NCBI GenBank assembly: GCA_030610325.1
Contig: JAUWRZ010000036.1
Coordinates: 1-11,070, forward strand
DNA from: Sulfurimonadaceae bacterium
GTDB taxonomy: Bacteria > Campylobacterota > Campylobacteria > Campylobacterales > Sulfurimonadaceae
DNA: 11,070 nt
Direction: 5' to 3'
In this document: positions 5,512 to 11,070 of the stretch, piece after piece
Numbering within the stretch: position 1 is the stretch's first letter
How the letters are laid out: the number at the start of each line of letters is the position of its first letter
Translations under genes and position numbers: made by a program
The notes under the pieces: model-generated
What the model saw: only the letters and a program-made list of their open reading frames with translations
Told to the model about the DNA's origin: nothing
Databases searched by the model: none

Positions 5512-6348
5512 CTAAAAGATGACCGTTTTATTCGCATTCACAAAGATCCGGTCTTCCAGTGCCATCTTCAAGGCACGAGAGAGTACGATCTTCTCGACAT
5601 CACGTCCAAGGCGTTGCAGCTCTTTCCACCCATAAGCATGATCGACAGCGATGACATCCTGAGCGATGATCGGACCTTCGTCCAGATTGTTGTTTACAAA
5701 ATGTGCCGTTGCCCCGATGATCTTCACACCTCGTTTAAATGCCTGCTTATAGGGGTTTGCGCCGATAAATGCCGGTAAGAACGAGTGGTGGATATTGATA
5801 ATACGCTCATCATAAGCCTCAACGAACAGCGGGGTCAAAATACGCATATATTTAGCCAGGACGATGTAGTCTATCGGATCAAACGAGGCAAGAAGGTCAA
5901 GGACTTTCTGCTCATGTTCCTCTCGTCCAAGTCCATCATGCGAGACCGTATGATAGGGGATATCAAACTTCTTGACCAACGGTTCAAGAAGGTCATAGTT
6001 GGATATGACCGCCACTATCTCAGCATCAAGTTCACCTGCTTCGTAACGGATAAGGATATCACCAAGCGCATGCGACTCTTTTGTCGCCATCAGGACGATC
6101 CTCTTTTTTGCAGGAGCGATGATATCCAAGCTTGCATCTTTAGGCAGTACCGCTTTGAGCTCTGCTTGAAGTACACTCGCATCCGCATCTCCTGCAACGA
6201 CTGAACGCATAAAGAACTTATCGTTCTCTTTATCGACAAACTCATTATTAGAAAGTATGTTCAGTTCATGTTTGAAAAAGATACTGGAGACTTTGTAGAC
6301 AAGTCCCTTCTCATCACTGGAATCAATAAGGATACGGTAATGGTTCAT
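5512..6348 (-). CDS. purU: Formyltetrahydrofolate deformylase
   Basis: PurU hydrolyses 10-formyl-tetrahydrofolate to formate and tetrahydrofolate, balancing one-carbon pools and supplying formate. At 278 residues it is of normal length. An N-terminal ACT-type regulatory domain spans about 1-80 (YRILIDSSDEKGLVYKVSSI), which in the family senses amino acids such as glycine or methionine. The formyltransferase-fold domain follows with the catalytic set Asn185, His187 (INIHHSFLPAF, 184-194) and Asp223 (NNLDEGP). IVLAKYMRILTP (162-173) is also characteristic. The start overlaps the end of the CiaD-like gene by 4 nt (ATGA). The ciaD-purU neighbourhood also exists in Campylobacter jejuni as I recall it, where cca lies between the two; here cca is absent. 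Confidence 0.93.
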   Translation of the reverse strand: MNHYRILIDSSDEKGLVYKVSSIFFKHELNILSNNEFVDKENDKFFMRSVVAGDADASVLQAELKAVLPKDASLDIIAPAKKRIVLMATKESHALGDILIRYEAGELDAEIVAVISNYDLLEPLVKKFDIPYHTVSHDGLGREEHEQKVLDLLASFDPIDYIVLAKYMRILTPLFVEAYDERIINIHHSFLPAFIGANPYKQAFKRGVKIIGATAHFVNNNLDEGPIIAQDVIAVDHAYGWKELQRLGRDVEKIVLSRALKMALEDRIFVNANKTVIF

Positions 6349-6683
6349 GCCTCTCCATGCTCTTTTAGCTTTTCAATACGGGTATCGATCGTCGCCAGGA
6401 GATACTCAAGAAAGTTGAGCGTCAGGTCGATCTTCGCTTCGATCTTAGTGTTATTTGGTGACTGAAAACCCTCAAACAGTACAAGCAGACGCTCTTTGAC
6501 ACTCTCAAGATAAAGCGTCTCGTCTTCGAGTGTGTCAATAGACCTTGGTCTGACCGGCTCTTCTACTGCTGTCTCTCTCTTTACAGGTACCGGAGTCTCT
6601 TCGACTTCAGCCAGTTTTGGGCTCTGTGGAGGGAGTTCATCCATCTCTGCGAGCGTCGATAAGATGACATCTTTTAATTCCAT
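6345..6683 (-). CDS. CiaD-like protein, function unknown
   Basis: A 112-residue acidic protein matching what I recall of the CiaD-like family (C. jejuni Cj0788). It has a short N-terminal signature ([16 protein letters not shown]), a Pro/Glu-rich variable linker (about 18-55) and a helical C-terminal block (TLYLESVKERLLVLFEGFQS, then DLTLNFLEYLLATIDTRIEK). In Campylobacter, CiaD is described as an invasion effector, but here the neighbours are housekeeping genes. There is no signal peptide. The ATG start at 6683 gives the typical N-terminus; an in-frame GTG at 6696-6698 would add 5 residues, and the ribosome signal is weak for both. The start lies within the end of the TPR gene and the stop overlaps purU by 4 nt, so expression is coupled. 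Family call is from memory of sequence style and synteny. Confidence 0.7.
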   Translation of the reverse strand: MELKDVILSTLAEMDELPPQSPKLAEVEETPVPVKRETAVEEPVRPRSIDTLEDETLYLESVKERLLVLFEGFQSPNNTKIEAKIDLTLNFLEYLLATIDTRIEKLKEHGEA

Positions 6684-6922
6684 ATCTTTAACAACCACCT
6701 TTCAAACTCGTTAAACTCAACGCTATCCTCCATTTGGACAAAGAAGTCCTTCATCTCTCTGTTAAGACCAAGAAACTTCTTTCGCATGCCTGAGAGTCTA
6801 CGCACAGCGATACTCGCATCGACATTTGATGGGTCTCTTTTCAAGACCTCCATATAGATCTCCAGCGCCTCCTCTTTGAGGCCCTGAAGCTCATAGATGT
6901 TTGCTAATGTTAGCGTTTGCAT
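6674..6922 (-). CDS. Short TPR-motif protein, unknown function
   Basis: An 82-residue protein with one clear tetratricopeptide-type helix pair at about residues 2-33 ([28 protein letters not shown]). A basic helix follows ([18 protein letters not shown]), then an acidic-aromatic tail ending [11 protein letters not shown] single TPR is usually too little to fold as a superhelix, so it may work with a partner; the neighbouring CiaD-like protein is the obvious candidate by genetic linkage, but this is inference. The ATG lies 13 nt inside the 3' end of leuB in another frame and has no Shine-Dalgarno sequence, so translation probably depends on reading of leuB. I recall a similar small gene next to ciaD in Campylobacter. 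Confidence 0.75.
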   Translation of the reverse strand: MQTLTLANIYELQGLKEEALEIYMEVLKRDPSNVDASIAVRRLSGMRKKFLGLNREMKDFFVQMEDSVEFNEFERWLLKIWN

Positions 6923-7986
6923 TTCGCAGCATAATTAGCGATGATAGAGCCCATCTCATTAGTCGAACAGAGCTCTACAGCATCGAACTGAGAGATATCT
7001 TTTGTCCGATACCCCTCTGCAAGTGCTTTCTTGATCGCATTATCGATGCGATCTGCAGCGACGGTCTCACCAAAGGCATAACGCAGCATCATAGATGCAC
7101 TCGAGATGGTAGCGATAGGGTTTGATATCCCCTGTCCTGCGATATCGGGAGCAGAGCCATGGATAGGTTCATAGACACCGATCTTGTTTCCGACTGATGC
7201 AGATGGGAGCAGGCCGATAGAGCCTGAGAGCATACTCGCCTCATCACTGAGGATATCGCCAAAGATATTGCCCGTAAGCATGACATCGAACTGTTTCGGA
7301 TCACGGATAAGCTGCATAGCGGCATTATCGACGTACATGTGTGACAAGGTCACTTCCGGATACTCCAGCGCCACCTCTTCAACGACTTCGCGCCATAGTT
7401 GAGAGACATCAAGTACGTTGGCCTTATCGACTGAGACGACACGTCGACTACGCTCCATAGCTATCTTAAACGCGGAGTGGGCGATACGGACGATCTCATC
7501 ACGGGTATAGACCATCGTATTATAGGCTTTGTCACCCTCTCTACCTTTTGGCTCTCCGAAATAGATACCGCCGATAAGTTCACGCACTACCATCAGATCG
7601 ACACCTTTGATGACCTCAGGCTTAAGTGAACTGGCGTTGATAAGCTCATCATAGACGATAGCCGGACGAAGGTTGGAGAAGACACCCAACGCTTTTCTAA
7701 AACGAAGCAGACCGCTTTCAGGACGCTTCTCACGTGGAAGCTTGTCCCACTGTTCACCACCAATAGCACCAAAAAGTACGGCGTCAGAGTTCATAGAGAC
7801 CTCTATCGTCTCCTGTGGTAATGGGTCACCCGTGATATCATAGGCACACCCACCCATCAACAACTCTGTATACTCAAGGTCAAAACCTTCACACGCAGCT
7901 ACCGCGTCAAGGACCTTTACAGCCTCTTCTATGATCTCTGGGCCGATTCCGTCACCCTTGATCAGTGCGATCTTATAACTGTTCAT
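6910..7986 (-). CDS. leuB: 3-isopropylmalate dehydrogenase
   Basis: LeuB oxidises and decarboxylates 3-isopropylmalate with NAD+ to 2-oxoisocaproate, the last dedicated step before transamination to leucine. The 358-residue protein carries the full beta-decarboxylating dehydrogenase set. Substrate arginines occur in [16 protein letters not shown] (R95, R97, R107) and VVRELIGG (R135). Catalytic Tyr142 (GIYFGEP) and Lys188 (DKANVLD) are present, as are the metal-binding Asp220 (YVDN), Asp244 and Asp248 ([14 protein letters not shown]). The NAD-binding segment is [18 protein letters not shown] (273-290). AGGAG 6 nt upstream supports the ATG, which overlaps the leuD stop by 4 nt. leuA and leuC are not in the window. 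Confidence 0.96.
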   Translation of the reverse strand: MNSYKIALIKGDGIGPEIIEEAVKVLDAVAACEGFDLEYTELLMGGCAYDITGDPLPQETIEVSMNSDAVLFGAIGGEQWDKLPREKRPESGLLRFRKALGVFSNLRPAIVYDELINASSLKPEVIKGVDLMVVRELIGGIYFGEPKGREGDKAYNTMVYTRDEIVRIAHSAFKIAMERSRRVVSVDKANVLDVSQLWREVVEEVALEYPEVTLSHMYVDNAAMQLIRDPKQFDVMLTGNIFGDILSDEASMLSGSIGLLPSASVGNKIGVYEPIHGSAPDIAGQGISNPIATISSASMMLRYAFGETVAADRIDNAIKKALAEGYRTKDISQFDAVELCSTNEMGSIIANYAAKCKR

Positions 7987-8489
7987 TCTTTCTCCTGAGC
8001 TGCGATCTCGTCTGCAGCGTAGTTCATCAATCCACCTGAGTCAAGCAGTTCTTGCATAAATGGCGGGATCGGAGTAAACGAGTAACTCTTGCCTGTCGTA
8101 ACGTTTACGACAGTTCCGGCGTCAAGATCGACACTGACCTCATGACCCTCTTTTATCTCTGCACTTTCAGGAAGTTCAAAGATCGGAAGACCCATATTGA
8201 AGGCATTACGGTAGAAGATACGGGCAAATGTAGGAGCGATGATAGCAGCGACCCCGGCAGCCTTCAAAGCGATAGGAGCATGTTCGCGTGAAGAGCCGCA
8301 ACCAAAGTTCTCACCGGCTACGATGATGTCACCTGGACTCATCTTGTTCACAAAATCCGGATCAGCGTCTTCCATGACATGCTTGGCCAACTCCTCTGGT
8401 ACAGAAGTGTTCAGGTATCTAGCAGCGATGATAAGATCAGTGTCGACATCTTTACCAAAGTTCCAGACTTTTCCAGCGATAGATTCCAT
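7983..8489 (-). CDS. leuD: 3-isopropylmalate dehydratase, small subunit
   Basis: The small swivel subunit pairs with LeuC (which carries the [4Fe-4S] cluster) to isomerise 2-isopropylmalate to 3-isopropylmalate. At 168 residues it is the short form related to archaeal LeuD/HacB rather than the roughly 200-residue enterobacterial form. [19 protein letters not shown] (61-79) is the diagnostic active-site motif, and [18 protein letters not shown] (9-26) the conserved N-terminal motif. AGGAT a few bases upstream supports the ATG. It is the first gene of the tightly overlapping run that continues to position 4880, with a -10 element and a leader hairpin upstream. LeuC must be encoded elsewhere. 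Confidence 0.95.
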   Translation of the reverse strand: MESIAGKVWNFGKDVDTDLIIAARYLNTSVPEELAKHVMEDADPDFVNKMSPGDIIVAGENFGCGSSREHAPIALKAAGVAAIIAPTFARIFYRNAFNMGLPIFELPESAEIKEGHEVSVDLDAGTVVNVTTGKSYSFTPIPPFMQELLDSGGLMNYAADEIAAQEKE

Positions 8490-8507
8490 AAAGATCCTAT
8501 TGTCTGA

Positions 8508-8528
8508 GGCATACGAATGGGGTATGCC
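8508..8528 (-). promoter_or_regulatory. leuD leader hairpin
   Basis: Perfect 7-bp arms GGCATAC (8508-8514) and GTATGCC (8522-8528) with a 7-nt loop, 19 nt upstream of the leuD ATG. Given the -10 at 8546-8551 it would lie near the 5' end of the leuD transcript. No leucine-rich leader peptide and no T run follow, so classical attenuation is not supported; an operator or an mRNA-stabilising 5' hairpin fits better. Confidence 0.45.
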
Positions 8529-8545
8529 CCTTATAAATTTTCGTG

Positions 8546-8551
8546 ATTATA
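8546..8551 (-). promoter_or_regulatory. Putative -10 for the leuD operon
   Basis: The minus strand reads TATAAT, a perfect -10 hexamer, 57 nt before the leuD start codon, in the 140-bp gap after flgG. No convincing -35 is seen, as is common in this phylum. It would let leuD and the six genes behind it be transcribed independently of flgF-flgG. Confidence 0.5.
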
Positions 8552-8629
8552 GCCAAAAGGGATTTGAACTATTCTAAAGGGAGGGATATAGATGATCAAT
8601 ATCTTATAATATCAACCATCGACTGCTAC

Positions 8630-9418
8630 TTAACGTTTAAGCTGTGTCGTTGTCTGCAGCATCTCATCACTGGTCGTGATCACTTTGGAGTTGGCATCGT
8701 AGGCACGCTGACCGGTGATAAGGTCTGTCAGTTCGACTACCAACTGGACATTGCTCAACTCTACGAATCCCTGGCGCAAGATACCCAGACCGTTTACACC
8801 CGGAGTATCATCTACAGGCTGACCGGAACTATCTGTCTCTACATAGAGGTTATCACCCATGGAGTGAAGTCCGGCAGGATTGATAAAACTCGTCAAAAGT
8901 ATCTGCCCGATCTGTGTCGCCTGTGTCTGTCCTGCCTGCACGACAGTGATGGTACCATCCGTTCCTATAGTTATATTTGTCGCATCTTCGGGAATGACTA
9001 CTTCCGGGATGATCTTATAGCCATCAGCATTGACCATCGTACCATCCTGGTCGACTTTGAACGCACCATTTCGGGAATAGACCTCTGAGCCATCAGGCAG
9101 TTCGAGTTTAAAAAAGCCCTGCCCTGTGATGGCGACATCGAGCTGATTGTCGGTCTGTTTAAGTGTCCCTTCGCTAAAGATCTTGTTGATGGCAGTCGGA
9201 CGGACTCCCAGACCCACTTCGATACCAGTGGGAGACTTAGTCACATCACTGGTCGATGTACCGGCATACTGCATGACTTTATACATCAAGTCAGCGAACT
9301 CCGCACGGGACTTCTTAAACGCAATAGTGTTCACATTCGCAATATTGTTCGCGGTCGTATCTATCTGCGTCTGCATCCCAAGCATACCCGTCGAACCGGT
9401 GTAGAGTGACTGCATCAT
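8630..9418 (-). CDS. flgG: Flagellar distal rod protein FlgG
   Basis: FlgG builds the distal rod that links the basal body to the hook, crossing the periplasm; it leaves the cell through the flagellar export gate without a signal peptide. The 262-residue length is the standard FlgG size. The N-terminal rod motif is MLGMQTQIDTTANNIANVNT (12-31), the central FlgG-type region includes LDVAITGQGFFKLELPDG, and the C-terminal helix contains GQRAYDANSKVITTSDEML. Of the two adjacent ATGs, the first has AAGGA 7 nt upstream. It lies 37 bp downstream of flgF on the same strand and likely shares its sigma-54 promoter. IAFKK replaces the more usual TGFKK after the N-terminal motif, a minor variation. Confidence 0.94.
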   Translation of the reverse strand: MMQSLYTGSTGMLGMQTQIDTTANNIANVNTIAFKKSRAEFADLMYKVMQYAGTSTSDVTKSPTGIEVGLGVRPTAINKIFSEGTLKQTDNQLDVAITGQGFFKLELPDGSEVYSRNGAFKVDQDGTMVNADGYKIIPEVVIPEDATNITIGTDGTITVVQAGQTQATQIGQILLTSFINPAGLHSMGDNLYVETDSSGQPVDDTPGVNGLGILRQGFVELSNVQLVVELTDLITGQRAYDANSKVITTSDEMLQTTTQLKR

Positions 9419-9455
9419 ATCGTTATCCTTCCTCTTCTTAAGTGACTGCTAAGTA

Positions 9456-10277
9456 CTATCGTTTGGCTGCGATCTTCTCTATCGCATCACGGTTAAGATC
9501 ATTCATCTGGCTATCCATAACCTTTTGATACATACCGACGAGTCGGTTCGTCTCGATCATCGCGACCATCTCTTTGACAGCATTTACATTGCTTCCTTCA
9601 GTGAATCCCTGACGGACCGCGTCACTTGTCTCCAGAGGCTTCATCAGTTCGATATCCGGACTGGTATAGAGGTTATCACCCTCTTTGGTCAGTAAACGTG
9701 GGTCTTCAGGCTGTAAGATCATGATCTTTCTGTTTTGGACCATCTGCAAGGTACCGGGTATAGCCGTATAGAGTTGGCCGTTCTTATCTGCTTCGATGAC
9801 ACTGTCACTGCTGTTGAAGGTGATAGACTCACCGGATTCAAAATAGTCCGACGGCAAGACCGCATGACCCTCTTTTGTCACCAGCCTGCCTTCACCGTCT
9901 GTCGTAAAGGTGCCATCACGTGTCAACCTGACTCCCTGAGGTGTCTCTACTGCGAAGAAGAGCCCCTCCCTGTCAAGGGCGAAGTCAAAGGTATTGTCTG
10001 TCTTCTCCATCCGTCCCACACTGTGGTCGGTATAACCCTCTACTATATGCGGCACACGTGTCATCGTACGATTATAGAAGCGTGCACCCTCCGTCGTCTG
10101 TGTGGCATTGGGCAGCTCATCACGTGCCTCTTTATACAAACGCATGAAATCGCCACTTACCAGTCCATCTCGCTTATAGCCAGCAGTATTAGCATTGGCC
10201 AGATTGTTGGCGATCGTATCAAGACGATTGAACTGGGTGACCATGCCTCCCGCAGCAGCATAATATCCGGTCTGCAT
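9456..10277 (-). CDS. flgF: Flagellar rod protein FlgF (FlgG paralogue)
   Basis: A 273-residue rod protein, most likely FlgF of the proximal rod; in Campylobacterota this gene is often labelled flgG2. The start chosen is the ATG with AAAAAGGAT upstream; a 20-codon upstream extension (MGKAGTKDAYL...) has no ribosome site and would run into the sigma-54 promoter. From this start, residues 12-34 carry the rod motif (MVTQFNRLDTIANNLANANT, AGYKR). The centre contains FDFALDREGLFFAVETPQG, and the C-terminus has the VRQGFTEGSNVNAVKEMVAM motif and a closing helix. It pairs with flgG 37 bp downstream. FlgF versus FlgG is assigned by gene order, divergence from the canonical FlgG downstream and the RxxxDFAL core. 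Confidence 0.87.
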   Translation of the reverse strand: MQTGYYAAAGGMVTQFNRLDTIANNLANANTAGYKRDGLVSGDFMRLYKEARDELPNATQTTEGARFYNRTMTRVPHIVEGYTDHSVGRMEKTDNTFDFALDREGLFFAVETPQGVRLTRDGTFTTDGEGRLVTKEGHAVLPSDYFESGESITFNSSDSVIEADKNGQLYTAIPGTLQMVQNRKIMILQPEDPRLLTKEGDNLYTSPDIELMKPLETSDAVRQGFTEGSNVNAVKEMVAMIETNRLVGMYQKVMDSQMNDLNRDAIEKIAAKR

Positions 10278-10309
10278 CTGCAAATCCTTTTTAGTCGTTA
10301 TTAAGAGAT

Positions 10310-10326
10310 AAGCATCTTTTGTTCCA
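10310..10326 (-). promoter_or_regulatory. Sigma-54 (RpoN) promoter for flgF-flgG
   Basis: The minus strand reads TGGAAC-AAAAG-ATGCTT. GG and GC are separated by exactly 10 nt, and the element differs from TGGCAC-N5-TTGCT at two positions. It lies 33 nt upstream of the chosen flgF start, giving a leader of roughly 20-25 nt that contains AAAAAGGAT. In Helicobacter and Campylobacter the rod and hook genes are known RpoN targets driven by the FlgS/FlgR system, so the site agrees with function. Confidence 0.75.
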
Positions 10327-10347
10327 GCTTTTCCCAACTCCCTGCAG

Positions 10348-10372
10348 AGGCCCTCCAGGCCCTCCAGGCCCT
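10348..10372. repeat. Tandem repeat of a 9-bp unit
   Basis: AGGCCCTCC is repeated twice in full (10348-10356, 10357-10365), followed by AGGCCCT (10366-10372), about 2.8 copies. It lies in the divergent flgF/rpoD region, 22 bp upstream of the sigma-54 promoter element and 31 bp upstream of the rpoD -10. Its GC-rich composition contrasts with the AT-rich DNA on the rpoD side. Copy number could vary by slippage. Confidence 0.75.
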
Positions 10373-10402
10373 ATGACAAGCCGTTGTTAAGCCTATATAA
10401 AG

Positions 10403-10408
10403 TATAAT
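10403..10408 (+). promoter_or_regulatory. -10 element for rpoD
   Basis: A perfect TATAAT 36 nt before the rpoD ATG, in an AT-rich stretch that also holds TATATAA (10394-10400). There is no good TTGACA at 17 bp. The ribosome-binding GGGAG at 10430-10434 lies about 10 nt from the ATG. Confidence 0.55.
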
Positions 10409-10444
10409 CGCGATCAATCAATCTACAGTGGGAGTCGCCAAAAC

Positions 10445-11070
10445 ATGACCGCCAAAGAACTGAACAAAGCTTTAGAGACCGCCTTTTCCGAGCATAAGTC
10501 ACAGCAGTGTATGACTTATGAATCGCTTATCGAACTTTTCGAAAAGCAGCCGACGATGGCGCAGGCAAAGAACATCCACAAACTTTCAGAAAAAAACAAG
10601 ATCTGTCTTTACACTTCATCCGAACATGCCAAGATGCTAAATGAACAGGAAGCTGCTGCACGTCGTAAAGCCCAGCAGAAACTCCTTCAAGAAGCCAGCA
10701 ATGAGGATTTTGACATCCTTAAAGAGCATGAGCTTCTCGAGTGGTCACGCTCAGACTCACCGGTTCGTATGTATCTTCGTGAGATGGGTCAGATACCGCT
10801 TCTGACCAAAGAGGAGGAGATAGAGATCTCCAAAAAGATAGAGAACGGTCAGAGTATCATCATCGATGCCATCTGTTCTGTACCCTACCTTATCGATTTC
10901 ATCATCGACTATAAAGAGCCACTTATCAACCGTGAGCGCCGTGTGAAAGAGCTCTTCAAGAGTTTTGAAGAGGAGAAAGAGAGCTCAGACAGTGACAACG
11001 CGTCAGAGGCTGATGCGTCCAAGACACTTACTGCTAAAGACAAGAAGCGTGTCGACATGGTCGCTTTCAG
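10445..11070 (+). CDS. rpoD: RNA polymerase primary sigma factor RpoD (sigma-70), 5' part
   Basis: The first 208 codons of the housekeeping sigma factor, open to the window edge with no stop, so the 3' part is missing. Residues about 1-70 resemble sigma-70 region 1.1 (autoinhibitory; MTYESLIELFEKQPT). Residues about 104-136 are region 1.2, with the diagnostic SPVRMYLREMGQIPLLTKEE. The acidic, charged stretch from about 160 (RVKELFKSFEEEKESSDSDN...) is the start of the non-conserved insertion between regions 1.2 and 2. Regions 2 to 4 are not visible. The gene diverges from the sigma-54-driven flgF-flgG pair. The call rests on the region 1.2 motif. Confidence 0.95.
   Translation, partial: MTAKELNKALETAFSEHKSQQCMTYESLIELFEKQPTMAQAKNIHKLSEKNKICLYTSSEHAKMLNEQEAAARRKAQQKLLQEASNEDFDILKEHELLEWSRSDSPVRMYLREMGQIPLLTKEEEIEISKKIENGQSIIIDAICSVPYLIDFIIDYKEPLINRERRVKELFKSFEEEKESSDSDNASEADASKTLTAKDKKRVDMVAF

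Noticed and set aside
8600..8620. AATATC-TTAT-AATATC direct repeat between flgG and leuD.
   Set aside because: Very AT-rich and only 6 bp; likely chance.
8543..9088. A 181-codon plus-strand ORF opposite flgG and the leuD upstream region.
   Set aside because: It is antisense to a clear FlgG; composition is that of a reversed coding frame with many Cys and Tyr and no recognisable motif.
9735..10304. A 189-codon plus-strand ORF opposite flgF.
   Set aside because: Fully antisense to FlgF, crosses its sigma-54 promoter, and shows no domain.

Overview
The gene content and sequence style point to a member of the Campylobacterota (epsilonproteobacteria), probably a free-living Sulfurimonas/Sulfurovum-type organism. 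The clues are the long DapD of the type seen in that phylum, a CiaD-like protein next to purU, a GG-N10-GC (sigma-54) promoter in front of rod genes, a sigma-70 gene with an epsilon-like N-terminus, and very tight overlapping gene packing. Base composition looks moderate (mid-40s % GC by eye, not calculated). No integrase, transposase, tRNA, rRNA or CRISPR array is visible, so most of the window is ordinary chromosome.

Left part (1-2441). A small ankyrin-repeat protein (minus) and dapD (plus, lysine/peptidoglycan precursor synthesis) diverge from a 179-bp intergenic region. dapD is followed by a 102-aa protein made only of the two ends of a flagellar rod protein. It ends one base short of the convergent stop of the next gene.

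Middle (2443-5047). A lipoprotein with a C-terminal NlpC/P60 peptidase domain lies 29 bp downstream of a CI/LexA-like repressor with an S24 autoprotease domain; both are on the minus strand and probably form one transcript. Upstream of the repressor is a roughly 290-bp region rich in dyad-symmetric elements, with repeated TGACATA heptamers. Beyond it are a possible 27-codon plus-strand ORF and a perfect hairpin. This is the least explained part of the window.

Right-centre (4880-8489, all minus). leuD - leuB - short TPR protein - CiaD-like protein - purU - trmL - 55-aa single-pass membrane protein is one tightly packed run. Nearly every junction overlaps or abuts, so translation is likely coupled along it. 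It joins leucine synthesis, one-carbon/formate balance (PurU), tRNA modification (TrmL) and three poorly characterised small proteins. A -10 element and a leader hairpin precede leuD.

Right end (8630-11070). flgF and flgG (rod proteins) are transcribed leftwards from a convincing sigma-54-type promoter. They diverge from rpoD, the primary sigma factor, whose first 208 codons are present before the window ends. A 9-bp tandem repeat lies between the two promoters.

Several starts were moved from the longest possible ORF to a downstream ATG with a proper Shine-Dalgarno sequence: the NlpC/P60 lipoprotein, the S24 repressor, the CiaD-like protein and flgF.
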